Shown: piece after piece, positions 24,509 to 34,455 of the stretch
How the letters are laid out: each line of letters opens with the position of its first letter
Position numbering within the stretch: the first letter of the stretch is position 1
Assembly: GCA_022841745.1 (NCBI GenBank)
Contig: JALHQW010000040.1
Coordinates: forward strand, 1 to 64,000
DNA: 64,000 nucleotides
Source: Saprospiraceae bacterium
Lineage (GTDB): Bacteria > Bacteroidota > Bacteroidia > Chitinophagales > Saprospiraceae
Reading direction: 5' to 3'
Notes under the pieces: model-generated
Told to the model about the DNA's origin: nothing
Databases searched by the model: none
What the model saw: only the letters and a program-made list of their open reading frames with translations
Position numbers and translations under genes: made by a program

Positions 24509-26926
24509 ATGATTCAAAGTTATCTAAAAATCGCCTGGCGCAATTTGCTACGCCACAAGACCTTTTCCTTCATCAATGTCTTCGGGCTGGCACTCTCCAT
24601 GAGCGTTTGCCTTGTGGTTATTTGCATCATCAAAGATGCCTATAGCTACGACCTGTTCCATCCCGAAGGGTCGGAACGCACCTACCGCATTCTGACCGAA
24701 GTTGAGCGCAAAGACGGCGGCACGGAATCCTATGCCTCTTCGCCCTATATGGTGGCAAAAAAGCTCACCGAGGACTATGCCCAGGTAGAACTTTGGACGC
24801 CCATGCTGCTGTCGTTCAACGGCGACGCAAGGGTTGGCGGTAAGCAGTTGCTGAGCATACAGGGCATGTTCAGTGATGCTTCTTTTTTCAAAATGTTCGG
24901 CTATGAAATGGCAGTCGGCGACCCTGCTACCGCCCTGAACGAACCCTTTAGCATGGTGCTGACCGACGAAATGGCAGAGCGGTTCTTTCAGAATGAAAAT
25001 GCAGTGGGCAAGGAAATCGAAATGCCCGGCTACGGCAGTACGTTCAAAGTAACGGGCGTACTGAAAAAAGCCCCTGGCAAGTCGCACCTGGAATTCGATG
25101 CAATTGGCTCGCTCGCCACGCAATTGGCGCTGGAAAAACTGCCCGACGCCTGGGTCGTCACCAGCGACTGGCTCAACATCTACGGTGGCTACCAATACGT
25201 GCGCTTGCGACCTGGAGCGGACGTGAAGTCGGCGGAACTCGCCCTTGCCCAAATTGCCAAAACCCACTATGCCGACCTCGAATTGGAAAGCCGGGACGGC
25301 AACTACCGCTTTGAATTGCAGCCGTTGGGCAGCATCACGCCGGGTAGGATGCTCTCCCAAACGAGCAGTTTTGCCATCCCTGCGGCAGGGCTTTGGTTTT
25401 TGTCGGGGCTGGCGCTCATCATCATGCTGGCGGCTGCTTTCAACTACATGAACCTGACCATCGCCCGCTCATTGCTGCGCACCAAGGAAGTGGGCGTCCG
25501 CAAGGTCATGGGCGCCACACGAGGGCAGGTGTTCTGGCAATTGACGAGCGAGGCGGTGGTGACTTCCCTGTTGGCGCTGGGGTTGTCATACCTGCTTTTC
25601 AAGCTTGGAAAAGTGCTGCTCAACCAGGGTGCAACTGCCGAAGTCTTGAATTTTATGGGCAATGAAGACCTGGCGACGGCTGGTTGGTTTTTGCTCTTCG
25701 CATTGGTTGTGGGTTTATTTGCAGGTGCCTTGCCCGCTACTGTCCTGTCCAAGACCTCGCCCTTGCAGGTGTTGCAGAAGCTCCAGAACGTGAAGTTTAT
25801 CCAGAAATTCGGGCTTCGCAAAGCACTGCTCTGCTTCCAGTTTACCATCACGCTGGTTTTCCTGTTTTCGCTCACCATCATGCACCGGCAGGCCAACTTC
25901 GCCATCCACCAGAACTTCGGTTTCGACAAACCGCAAACCCTGTTGGTGGAGATGCAGGGGACGCCCTACGACAAACTCTCGACAGCGTTTTCCAAGGTAA
26001 AAGGCGTGGAAACCATCAGTGCCATTTCGCATCCGATGGGCACTTTTTCCGATATGTCGGAAGACGTGCGCAGCGATTCCGTGCCCGAAAAAACGGCTAT
26101 CCGCTTCTATTACGTTGACCCCAACTACATGGGCCATTTTGGACTGACTTTGCTTGCGGGGGAAAATTTCCCCGAAAACCAATCGCAAGAGCGGGAGCTT
26201 TTTGCACTGGTGAACGAGTCGTTTTGCGAGCGCTTCAAACTCGGCGCACCCGCCGAGGCAGTCGGTAAGCCGCTCACCATCGGCGACAGCCTGCAATTGG
26301 TGGTGAAGGGCGTCTTGGAAAATTTCCCCTTCAAGCCCGCTTTCTATTCCCCCGGTGAGCCAATGTTCCTTCGCAGCAGCCCCAATCACCTGAACATAAT
26401 GAACCTCGAACTGGCTGGCACCGACCACTCCGCCACGTTGTTGGAACTTGAGCGCACCTGGAAGCAAATCCAGCCGGAAAGGGATTTCGATGCAGAATTC
26501 TTTGACCAACGGATTCGGAGCAACTATGCGGAGATGGTCAGTTTTGCATGGGTGATAGGTTTCCTCGGGCTGCTCGGTATGGTGATAGCCTGCTTGGGAT
26601 TGCTCGGCATGACGATGTACACGGTAGAAACAAAAGCGAAAGAAATCAGCCTCCGCAAAATCTTGGGTGCCTCGGTGGGCGACCTGGCAATACTACTCTC
26701 GAAAAGCTATTTCATCGTGTTGGGCATCGCTGTACTGATTGCCACGGTATTGACGTGGTTGGTCGGCAGCGAGTTGCTAAAGGAGTTTGAACAGCGGATA
26801 TCCATGTCGCCGTGGCTGTTTTTGCCGGGCATACTGGTGCTGGCCCTGATTGCCGGCCTGACGGTCGGCTCGCAAACGGTCAAGGCAGCGCTGGGGAAGC
26901 CGGTGAAGTCGTTGCGAAGCGAGTAA
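24509..26926 (+). CDS. FtsX-type ABC permease, array member 3
   Basis: This 805-residue member is the most diverged in its second FtsX block: where the others have TKEIG[VI]RKVLGA it has AKEISLRKILGASVGDLAILLSKSY, and its last spans are followed by GKPVKSLRSE in place of ANPVKSLRSE. The first block has TKEVGVRKVMGATRGQVFWQL near residue 325. Its second span region contains CLGLLGMTMYTVETK where most members have CLGLFGLA.F.A..R. Divergence in the cytoplasmic coupling helix could mean a different ATPase partner. The start ATG follows a hairpin and CAACAATC tract by a few bases. Confidence 0.91.
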   Translation: MIQSYLKIAWRNLLRHKTFSFINVFGLALSMSVCLVVICIIKDAYSYDLFHPEGSERTYRILTEVERKDGGTESYASSPYMVAKKLTEDYAQVELWTPMLLSFNGDARVGGKQLLSIQGMFSDASFFKMFGYEMAVGDPATALNEPFSMVLTDEMAERFFQNENAVGKEIEMPGYGSTFKVTGVLKKAPGKSHLEFDAIGSLATQLALEKLPDAWVVTSDWLNIYGGYQYVRLRPGADVKSAELALAQIAKTHYADLELESRDGNYRFELQPLGSITPGRMLSQTSSFAIPAAGLWFLSGLALIIMLAAAFNYMNLTIARSLLRTKEVGVRKVMGATRGQVFWQLTSEAVVTSLLALGLSYLLFKLGKVLLNQGATAEVLNFMGNEDLATAGWFLLFALVVGLFAGALPATVLSKTSPLQVLQKLQNVKFIQKFGLRKALLCFQFTITLVFLFSLTIMHRQANFAIHQNFGFDKPQTLLVEMQGTPYDKLSTAFSKVKGVETISAISHPMGTFSDMSEDVRSDSVPEKTAIRFYYVDPNYMGHFGLTLLAGENFPENQSQERELFALVNESFCERFKLGAPAEAVGKPLTIGDSLQLVVKGVLENFPFKPAFYSPGEPMFLRSSPNHLNIMNLELAGTDHSATLLELERTWKQIQPERDFDAEFFDQRIRSNYAEMVSFAWVIGFLGLLGMVIACLGLLGMTMYTVETKAKEISLRKILGASVGDLAILLSKSYFIVLGIAVLIATVLTWLVGSELLKEFEQRISMSPWLFLPGILVLALIAGLTVGSQTVKAALGKPVKSLRSE

Positions 26927-26937
26927 AATGGTCATTA

Positions 26938-26996
26938 GCTGTTGGCTATTGGCTGTTGGCCATCGCAAGGGAAGCCAACAGCCAATAGCCAACAGC
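26938..26996 (+). repeat. Perfect 23-bp hairpin of GTTGGCT units between permeases 3 and 4
   Basis: The left arm (26938-26960) consists of overlapping GCTGTTGGCTATTGGCT units and pairs without mismatch with the right arm (26974-26996), leaving a 13-base loop. There is no T-run on the plus strand; AAAAAGC follows. It fills nearly the whole spacer before the permease 4 start at 27013. Confidence 0.8.
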
Positions 26997-27012
26997 AAAA
27001 AGCATTAACAAT

Positions 27013-29415
27013 ATGCTACAACATTTCTTCAAAATGGCCCTCCGTGGCCTTCGGCAAAACAAGTCCTTTTCCTTCCTCAACGTGGCTGGGCTTAGCACGG
27101 GCATGGCCGTGGCCATGTTCATCGGGCTTTGGGTCTGGAACGAATGGAGCTATGACCATTTCCACGCCAATGCTGACCGCATTTACCAAGTGAAAATGAC
27201 CGACACGGTGAACGGCGAAAGGCAGACTTGGAATTCAGTGCCACTGCCCTTGGCGGAGGCGCTGCCCAAGTCGTTCCCGGAGGTGAAGCGCACGGCGGAA
27301 ATGGACTGGGGCGGCGGCCACGGCCTGAAGAACGGCGACAAGATTTTTACGAAGGACGGTTATCAAGTCGGGCCCGACTTCCTCGAAATCTTCACTTTCC
27401 CGATGCTCGCTGGAGAGCCATCATCCGCATTGCGCCAGCCAAACAGCATCGTACTGACGGCGGAAACGGGCGAGGCCGTCTTTGGCCACAGCAACTACGC
27501 CGACATGGTGGGCAAGCCCCTCAAAGTGGATAATTCCTTCGACATGACCGTGTCGGGCATCGTGGCGAACCCACCCGTGAATTCAAGCCTGCGCTTCGAC
27601 CTGCTCCTGCCCTTCTCCACCTGGGAGACGCAGGATTGGGTGAAACAGAGCCGCACCAATTGGGGCAACAACTCCTTTCAGGTCTTCATGGAACTGCAAC
27701 CGGGCGTGGATGGCGCTGCTTTCGGGGAGAAAATAAAGGGCCTCGTGCAGCAGAACAACGAGGAGTCCAAGGCCGACGTCACCCTCCATGCCTGCAAGGA
27801 TTGGCACCTCTTCGACAAGTTCGAGAACGGCAAACTGGCGGGTGGCTCCATCGAAATAGTGCGGCTGTTCGGCATCATCGGCCTCATCGTGCTGGTCATA
27901 GCCTGCATCAATTTCATGAACCTGAGCACGGCCCGCTCCGAGGGCCGCTCCAAGGAGGTGGGCGTCCGCAAGACCTTGGGTTCAAGCCGTGGGGCACTCA
28001 TCGGGCAGTACCTCGGCGAGGCCATGTTCCTCTCGTTTTTGGCCTTCGGCCTTTCGCTTTTATTGGTGAAAATGACCTTGCCGAGTTTCAACCAACTGGC
28101 CGGGGGCAGCTTGGAAATGCCCCTCGGAAAACCAGTCTTCTGGGCAGTTTCTTTGGGCTTCACGCTTCTTGCCGGGCTACTGGCTGGCAGTTACCCAGCC
28201 TTCTTTTTGTCCAGCTTCAAGCCCATCCAAGTACTGAAGGGCTCGGTCGCCCCCTTTAGGGGGTCGGGGGGTAGTGGCATCGGCAAGGCCGCCCTCTTGC
28301 CGAGGAAGGTGCTGGTCGTGTCGCAGTTCGCCATTTCTACTGCGCTGATAATCAGCACCTTGGTAGTGCATCGGCAGATTGAGCACGGCAAAGACCGTCC
28401 CAAGGGCTACAACCCGGAGCAAGTGGTGATGGTGCCCATGTCTGGTGATTTGTCGGTCAATTTCGACCCGCTGAAAAACGAGCTGCTGGCCAGCGGAAAG
28501 GTGACGAGCGTTACAAAGGCATCCAGCCCAGTCACAGCTGTCTATGCAAATATGAAGGACGTGAACTGGAAGGGAAAAGACCCCGCCGACGATGCCATGT
28601 TCGCCACCGTGGCCACTTCCGAGGACTACTTCACGACGCTGGGCATGGAACTGGTTCAAGGACGTTTTTTTGATGCAAAACTGCACCCGTCGGACACCAT
28701 GGGCGTCCTTTTCAGCGAAACGGCCATCCAACGGATGGGGCTGGAAAACCCGCTGGAAGAGACCATCACCTGGAACGAGCAAAAGCTGCAAATTGTGGGC
28801 GTGGTGAAGGATGTGGTAATGGTTAACCCTTTTGGCAAGCAAGGCCCAGCCATGTATATATACAGCCCCACTTGGGTCAGCCACATGATGTTCCGCCTCT
28901 CGGCGAACGAAACGCCGCAGGCTGCGCTGGCGGCTATCGAACCTATTTTCAAAAAACACAACCCCAGCTTCCCTTTCGACTACAGCTTTGCTGACGAGGA
29001 ATACGGCAAGAAGTTCAACATGGCGGAGACGGTCGGGAAATTGTCGGCCCTGTTTGCTGGGTTGGCCATCTTCATCTCCTGCCTCGGCCTCTTCGGCTTG
29101 GCGGCCTACATGGCCGAGCGCCGTACGAAGGAAATCGGCATCCGAAAGGTGCTCGGTGCCTCTACGGCCAATCTTTGGGCCTTGCTCTCGAAAGAATTCG
29201 TGGCCTTGGTGGCCATTGGCTGTATCGTCGCCATGCCTTTGGCGGCCTATATCACAAAGGGTTGGTTGGAAAAATTCGAGTACAGGATAGAACTGGGCTG
29301 GGCCATGTTCGCCTTGGCGGCGGTGGCGGCCATCGCGGTTACGCTGCTGACGGTGAGCTTCCAGAGTGTGAAGGCAGCCTTGGCGAACCCGGTGAAGTCA
29401 TTGCGAAGCGAATAA
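27013..29415 (+). CDS. FtsX-type ABC permease, array member 4
   Basis: This 800-residue permease carries SKEVGVRKTLGSSRGALIGQYLGEA near residue 313 and TKEIGIRKVLGASTANLWALLSKEF near 704, and ends ALANPVKSLRSE. It differs from its neighbours in a glycine-rich insertion of about ten residues (PFRGSGGSGIGK, near 416-427) in the cytoplasmic link before the middle membrane span. That insertion is encoded by a G/C palindrome (28250-28263) and looks like a repeat that entered the gene in frame. The remaining core aligns well, so the protein should still be functional. Confidence 0.92.
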   Translation: MLQHFFKMALRGLRQNKSFSFLNVAGLSTGMAVAMFIGLWVWNEWSYDHFHANADRIYQVKMTDTVNGERQTWNSVPLPLAEALPKSFPEVKRTAEMDWGGGHGLKNGDKIFTKDGYQVGPDFLEIFTFPMLAGEPSSALRQPNSIVLTAETGEAVFGHSNYADMVGKPLKVDNSFDMTVSGIVANPPVNSSLRFDLLLPFSTWETQDWVKQSRTNWGNNSFQVFMELQPGVDGAAFGEKIKGLVQQNNEESKADVTLHACKDWHLFDKFENGKLAGGSIEIVRLFGIIGLIVLVIACINFMNLSTARSEGRSKEVGVRKTLGSSRGALIGQYLGEAMFLSFLAFGLSLLLVKMTLPSFNQLAGGSLEMPLGKPVFWAVSLGFTLLAGLLAGSYPAFFLSSFKPIQVLKGSVAPFRGSGGSGIGKAALLPRKVLVVSQFAISTALIISTLVVHRQIEHGKDRPKGYNPEQVVMVPMSGDLSVNFDPLKNELLASGKVTSVTKASSPVTAVYANMKDVNWKGKDPADDAMFATVATSEDYFTTLGMELVQGRFFDAKLHPSDTMGVLFSETAIQRMGLENPLEETITWNEQKLQIVGVVKDVVMVNPFGKQGPAMYIYSPTWVSHMMFRLSANETPQAALAAIEPIFKKHNPSFPFDYSFADEEYGKKFNMAETVGKLSALFAGLAIFISCLGLFGLAAYMAERRTKEIGIRKVLGASTANLWALLSKEFVALVAIGCIVAMPLAAYITKGWLEKFEYRIELGWAMFALAAVAAIAVTLLTVSFQSVKAALANPVKSLRSE
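28250..28263 (+). repeat. Palindromic repeat inside permease 4
   Basis: CCCCCTTTAGGGGG is a perfect palindrome followed by TCGGGGGG. Sequences of this kind are usually intergenic in Bacteroidota; here it is translated as APFRGSGG and keeps the reading frame. Confidence 0.6.
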
Positions 29416-29427
29416 AAACTAATTGAG

Positions 29428-29497
29428 AATTGAAAATGGAGAATGGAGAATGTCAACGCCTGCTCCATTTTCCATTCTCCATTCTCCATTTTCAATT
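29428..29497 (+). repeat. Perfect 25-bp hairpin of TGGAGAA units between permeases 4 and 5
   Basis: The left arm (29428-29452) has two GGAGAAT units and pairs without mismatch with 29473-29497, leaving a 20-base loop that itself contains another copy (CTCCATTTTC). The hairpin ends eight bases before the permease 5 start codon at 29506. Confidence 0.8.
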
Positions 29498-29505
29498 GAA
29501 TTGCC

Positions 29506-31947
29506 ATGTTCCAAAATCATCTGAAAATCGCTTGGCGTAATTTGAAGAAGCACAAGGTGTTTTCCTTCATCAATGTCTTTGGCCTATCGGCTGGGCTGGC
29601 GTCCTGCATGTTGATATGCCTGTACATTTACCATGAGTTGAGCTATGACTTGCACCACAAAAACGTCGAACAGTTGTACCAAGTCGGAACTGTTTTCGTG
29701 AGGGAGGATGGCGAGCAAAAAGCGCCCAGTACACCTGGTGCCTTGGCAAAAGCAATGCGGGATGAATTCCCAGAGGTGGTGAACACGACCAGGTTGGCGG
29801 GCCTATTTGTGGACGATAAGACCTTGTTTAGGTGCGAGGGCGAAAATGGCCCCAAAACCTTTTATGAAACCAAGGGGTACTTGGCCGACACCTCGTTTTT
29901 TAGCTTGTTTAATTATGATTTCATTGAGGGCGATATGGAAAAAGCACTGCGCAACCCAAAGTCCATTGTGCTATCAGCGGAAATTGCCCAGAAAATATTC
30001 GGAGCGGAACCAGCGCTGAACAAGGTCATTCATGTGGAGAGCAATACGAACGGCGATGGAGATTATTTGGTGACCGGCGTTTTTATGCCCAGTACTTTGC
30101 CTTCGCACATTGATGCCCGCTTTTTTATATCATACATAGGTGGCGGGCTGGAAGAATATATCAATTCACAAACCAGCATGTCGGGCAATAACCTGTTTTT
30201 TACCTATATCCAATTAGAAGAAGGTGCAAAATCCCAGCAACTGCAAGCCAAATTCCCTGCATTTGTTGACAAATACATGGGCAAAGACCTTAAAGCTGCA
30301 GGGTTTGGCAAAAAACAGTTTTTATTGTCCGTTAAAGATATTCACCTTAAATCGGGGATGGACCATAATGTGACAGCCAGTGGCAATATGTCCTACCTGT
30401 ATGTATTAATATCCATTGCGCTGTTTATTCTTTTAATCGCCTGCATCAATTTCATGAACCTATCCACGGCTCGCTCCTCCACAAGAACTGGCGAGGTGGG
30501 CATCCGAAAGGTGCTGGGTGCGCAGCGAAATGGCCTGATTCATCAATACTTGAGCGAGTCCTTGCTGACGACGGGCGTGGCCTTTGTTTTTGCATTGCTG
30601 TTCGTTCGTATGCTATTGCCCTTGTTTGAAAATGTTTCTGAAAAAACCTTTTCATTTTCATTGACGCAATATGGTTATTTACTCACCAGCTTTTTATTGT
30701 TGAGCATATTGACTGGTTTATTGGCGGGCAGCTATCCAGCTTTTTATTTATCTTCTTTTAATCCTATTAAAGTATTAAAAGGTCGGTTGGAGAACACCTT
30801 GTCGGCTGTATTCCTGCGAAAAGGCTTGGTGGTTTTTCAGTTCACCATTGCAGTCGTGTTGATTGCTGCCTCCGTGGTGATATACAAGCAAATGGATTTT
30901 CTGCGCTCCACTGATTTGGGCTTTGCCAAGGACCAGCAAATCGTCATTCCGTTGCGAAGCGAAACTGCCAAGGGCAGCTATTCCACTTTTAAAAATATGC
31001 TGGCCAGCACCAAAGACGTACAATCGGTTGGGGCATCGGCCTATTATCCCGGCATTTTCAACCCCGAAGACGCCAATTTCTACCGGGGTGGCCAAAACAT
31101 GAACGATGCCAAGCGTACCTACACCAACCGTGTTGACCTGACCTACTTGCCCACCTTGGGCATCAAGCCCGTGGCAGGCAGGATATTCGCCGAGCAATTT
31201 GCTGACAGCAGTTCCATGGTGCTGAATGAGACCGCCGTCCGTTCCATGGGCTTTGCAACCCCGGCGGAGGCGGTCGGCAAGAAAATCTATACTGAAAGGG
31301 AGGGCCAGCGTTTCGATTATACGGTGGTGGGCGTCGTCAAGGACTTCCATTTTGAGGATTTAAAAACCCCGATTTCTCCCTTTGGCTTCCAACTCAACCA
31401 AGGGGCAAATTACAATTACCTGATTGCCCATGCAAAAGCCGCCGATATGGCAAAAGTATTGGAAAGCATTGAGGTTTCCTGGCAAGCACTCAATCCCAAC
31501 GAGCCTTTTGAGTACAGCTTTTTGGACGAGGACTTCCACAAGAACTACAAGGCCGAAAACAGGCTGGCAACCGTCGTTGGGTATTTCACCTTGATGGCCG
31601 TGCTGATTTCCTGCTTGGGCCTGTTTGGGCTGGCCATGTTCACGGCCCAGCGCCGGATGAAAGAAATAGGGGTTCGCAAGGTATTGGGGGCAAGCATGGC
31701 TGGCATTGTTGGCCTGCTGTCGAAAGAGTTTATGGCATTGGTTGTGTTGTCCCTGATTATCGCCTCGCCGCTGGCCTATTTTTTCATGGATAAATGGCTG
31801 CAAAACTTCGCCTACCGCATTGACATTCATTGGACAGTGTTCGCTTTGGCGGGTGTGGCAGCGGTGGGTGTAGCGTTTTTGACGGTCAGTTTTCAAAGCA
31901 TAAAGGCGGCGCTGGCGAACCCGGTGGAGTCATTGCGGAGTGAGTAA
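29506..31947 (+). CDS. FtsX-type ABC permease, array member 5
   Basis: At 813 residues this is the longest member. Its first FtsX block has TGEVGIRKVLGAQRNGLIHQYL near residue 328 (G in place of the usual K before EVG) and its second has MKEIGVRKVLGASMAGIVGLLSKEF near 719. The C-terminus reads ALANPVESLRSE. Base composition in the middle (about 30100-30800) is visibly more AT-rich than in the flanking members, with stretches such as TTTTTATTTATC near 30741, pointing to a separate history for that segment. The start ATG is preceded by a 25-bp hairpin. Confidence 0.92.
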   Translation: MFQNHLKIAWRNLKKHKVFSFINVFGLSAGLASCMLICLYIYHELSYDLHHKNVEQLYQVGTVFVREDGEQKAPSTPGALAKAMRDEFPEVVNTTRLAGLFVDDKTLFRCEGENGPKTFYETKGYLADTSFFSLFNYDFIEGDMEKALRNPKSIVLSAEIAQKIFGAEPALNKVIHVESNTNGDGDYLVTGVFMPSTLPSHIDARFFISYIGGGLEEYINSQTSMSGNNLFFTYIQLEEGAKSQQLQAKFPAFVDKYMGKDLKAAGFGKKQFLLSVKDIHLKSGMDHNVTASGNMSYLYVLISIALFILLIACINFMNLSTARSSTRTGEVGIRKVLGAQRNGLIHQYLSESLLTTGVAFVFALLFVRMLLPLFENVSEKTFSFSLTQYGYLLTSFLLLSILTGLLAGSYPAFYLSSFNPIKVLKGRLENTLSAVFLRKGLVVFQFTIAVVLIAASVVIYKQMDFLRSTDLGFAKDQQIVIPLRSETAKGSYSTFKNMLASTKDVQSVGASAYYPGIFNPEDANFYRGGQNMNDAKRTYTNRVDLTYLPTLGIKPVAGRIFAEQFADSSSMVLNETAVRSMGFATPAEAVGKKIYTEREGQRFDYTVVGVVKDFHFEDLKTPISPFGFQLNQGANYNYLIAHAKAADMAKVLESIEVSWQALNPNEPFEYSFLDEDFHKNYKAENRLATVVGYFTLMAVLISCLGLFGLAMFTAQRRMKEIGVRKVLGASMAGIVGLLSKEFMALVVLSLIIASPLAYFFMDKWLQNFAYRIDIHWTVFALAGVAAVGVAFLTVSFQSIKAALANPVESLRSE

Positions 31948-31998
31948 CCCCAAAGGGTCAAGCAATCCCAACAATCCAACAATCCAACAATCAATCAG
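31948..31998 (+). repeat. Spacer with small hairpin and CAACAATC tract before permease 6
   Basis: ACCCCAAAGGGT directly after the permease 5 stop forms a short stem, followed by GCAATCC-CAACAATCC-AACAATCC-AACAATC and the ATG. The arrangement (stop, small hairpin, CA tract, start) is the same as after permeases 2 and 7. Confidence 0.5.
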
Positions 31999-34434
31999 AT
32001 GCTAACCAACAACATCAAAATCACCCTTCGCCGTCTCGGTCGCCAAAAGCTGACCACCTCCCTGCACGTCATCGGGCTGACGCTCGGCATGGCCGTTTGC
32101 CTGCTCATCGGCCTGTACCTGCGGCACGAGCTGACCTACGATAGCTACCACGCCAAGGCCGACCGCACCTATCGCATCAACTCTGAATGGACCGATGCTG
32201 GCGAAAAAAGCTGGCACTGGGCCACGCCGACGCCCTTTACCGAAGCCTTGCGCTCCGATTTGCCGGGCCTGGAAAACGTGGTGCGGGTAGTCCAGACCAG
32301 TAAGCCCATTATTGAAATCAACAAGGAAAAACGGTTCAAGCAGGAAAATGTCATGCTGACGGAGCCTGAATTCCTCGATGTGTTCGATGTGGAAGTGCTG
32401 GAAGGTAACGCCTACGAGACCTTGCGCAAGCCCTTCTATGCACTGCTCACGGAGTCCACTGCCGAGAAGTTCTTTGGCCGGGAAAGCGCCCTTGGGAAGA
32501 CCTTCCAATACAACAACGATTTCACCCTCACTGTGGGCGGCATCATTCGAGATTTCCCGGCGAACACCCATTTGGGCGCTTCCATGCTGGTCACTTTCCA
32601 CAAGGACGAGAAGTTTTTGAAAGGTGATTTCGATGGCTGGACGAACGTGAACGGCACTTCAGCATACGTCGTTTTACCAGTTGGGAAAAAGCCGGAGAGC
32701 CTTGCTGCCGGGCTGAAAGCCATTGCTGACGCAAAAATCAACAGTTCGGGAGGCATGCCCAAGGATAGCCGCTGGGACTTCAACGTGCAGCGGCTCGACC
32801 ATATCCATTTTGAGGATAAATATAGCCGAGGCAGCAGGTGGGTCGAGGCGGTTAGCACCACATGGCTTTGGTTTTTTGGCATCATCGGCTTGGCGGTGCT
32901 GACCTTGGCCTGCATCAATTTCGTCAACCTCTCCACTGCACAGGCCATGAACCGGGCCAAGGAAGTGGGGGTGCGAAAGGCCATCGGCGCTGGCAAGGGG
33001 CAGCTTATCCGCCAGTTCTTGGGCGAGGCTTTGATGCTGGCCTCGATTTCGGGAGCGGTTTCGGTTTTGATTGCAAAGTTGAGCTTGCCCAGTCTCAACC
33101 TGTTTTTAGAAAAAAACATCAGCTTTCATGCACTGGAATCGCTAGGCGTGCTGGGCGCCTTGTTGCTGGGCATTGTGCTGACCAGCCTGTTGGCAGGGCT
33201 TTACCCAGCTTGGGTCATAGCGAGGGTGCAGGCGGTCAATTCGCTAAAAACGGGCTGGTCGGCGGGCAACAAAAGCTCGGCAGGGCTTCGCAGGGGCTTG
33301 GTGGTAGCGCAGTTCAGCCTATCGGTGGGGCTGCTCATCGCATTGATGCTCATTGGCGAGCAAATGGATTTTTTGCGGAACAAAAACCTTGGTTTCGACA
33401 AAGACAACACAGTGATGATTGACTTGCCGGGTGGTGCCAATAAAACGGTCTTTAGCGCCGAACTCAGCCGCATTCCAGAAGTGACAGCCGTATCGTATTC
33501 CACCAGCCCGCCCAGCAGCGACGGGCATTGGGGCACCATCATGAGCCATACCAACGGCGATGACCCCAACCGCAAGGAGGTGAACACCATCCTAGCCGAT
33601 GAGCATTTTTGCCAGTTTTATGGGCTTGAACTGAAGGCTGGTCGTTTCCTTGAAGCAACCGATACGAACGCCGTTTCGGAATCATTGCCTGAGGGGCAGC
33701 GCTTCGCCAAATCGGTGGTGAATGAAGCATTGGTAAAGGCAATGGGCTATGCCTCCAACGAAGCGGCGCTTGGCCAGCAGTTTTGGATTGGGATGAATGA
33801 TTGGCGTGCCGAAATAACGGGCGTGGTGTCCGATTTCAATGCCAGCTCCCTGCACGAGGCCGTAAAGCCCACGCTCATCACCCAATACTTGCCTTGGGCA
33901 GAAACGGCCAATATCAAACTCAAGCCCGGCGAAGCATCTGCCGCCTTAGTTGCCCTCGAATCGGCCTACAAGCAGTCCTACCCCACCGAGGTTTTCGCCT
34001 TCGATTTCCTTGACCAGAAAATTGACGCTTTTTATAAATCGGAAGCCCGTTTGTTTTTCCTTTTCAAGTTGTTCGCCGGGCTGGCCATGCTCATTTCCTG
34101 CTTGGGGCTTTGGGGCTTGGCCACGTTTGCTGCGCAGCAGCGCACCAAGGAAATCGGCATCCGCAAAGTGCTCGGCGCATCAGTGCAGGGCATCGTGGCC
34201 ATGTTGTCGAAGGACTTTTTGCTGCTCGTCGGCGTCTCCCTCGCCATTGCATCGCCGTTGGCCTATTTCGGGATGAAAAAATGGCTGCAGGATTTTGCAT
34301 TCCGCATTGATATCCATTGGACGGTGTTTGCGCTGGCTGGCTTGGCGGCGGTGGGCGTGGCGTTTTTGACGGTGAGCTTTCAGAGCATAAAAGCGGCACT
34401 GGCGAACCCCGTGAAGTCATTGCGAAGCGAATAA
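31999..34434 (+). CDS. FtsX-type ABC permease, array member 6
   Basis: This 811-residue member has AKEVGVRKAIGAGKGQLIRQFLGEA near residue 321 and TKEIGIRKVLGASVQGIVAMLSKDF near 715, and ends ALANPVKSLRSE. Its N-terminal span (TTSLHVIGLTLGMAVCLLIGLYL) and the periplasmic phrase KADRTYRINSEWTDAGEKSWHWATPTPFTEAL resemble permease 1 (DEVWHWATTPLPLVKV) more than the other members, hinting that these two are closer relatives. Only 21 bases separate its stop from the start of permease 7, so those two are surely co-transcribed. Confidence 0.92.
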   Translation: MLTNNIKITLRRLGRQKLTTSLHVIGLTLGMAVCLLIGLYLRHELTYDSYHAKADRTYRINSEWTDAGEKSWHWATPTPFTEALRSDLPGLENVVRVVQTSKPIIEINKEKRFKQENVMLTEPEFLDVFDVEVLEGNAYETLRKPFYALLTESTAEKFFGRESALGKTFQYNNDFTLTVGGIIRDFPANTHLGASMLVTFHKDEKFLKGDFDGWTNVNGTSAYVVLPVGKKPESLAAGLKAIADAKINSSGGMPKDSRWDFNVQRLDHIHFEDKYSRGSRWVEAVSTTWLWFFGIIGLAVLTLACINFVNLSTAQAMNRAKEVGVRKAIGAGKGQLIRQFLGEALMLASISGAVSVLIAKLSLPSLNLFLEKNISFHALESLGVLGALLLGIVLTSLLAGLYPAWVIARVQAVNSLKTGWSAGNKSSAGLRRGLVVAQFSLSVGLLIALMLIGEQMDFLRNKNLGFDKDNTVMIDLPGGANKTVFSAELSRIPEVTAVSYSTSPPSSDGHWGTIMSHTNGDDPNRKEVNTILADEHFCQFYGLELKAGRFLEATDTNAVSESLPEGQRFAKSVVNEALVKAMGYASNEAALGQQFWIGMNDWRAEITGVVSDFNASSLHEAVKPTLITQYLPWAETANIKLKPGEASAALVALESAYKQSYPTEVFAFDFLDQKIDAFYKSEARLFFLFKLFAGLAMLISCLGLWGLATFAAQQRTKEIGIRKVLGASVQGIVAMLSKDFLLLVGVSLAIASPLAYFGMKKWLQDFAFRIDIHWTVFALAGLAAVGVAFLTVSFQSIKAALANPVKSLRSE

Positions 34435-34455
34435 AATCATTGAGCGATACAAGAC

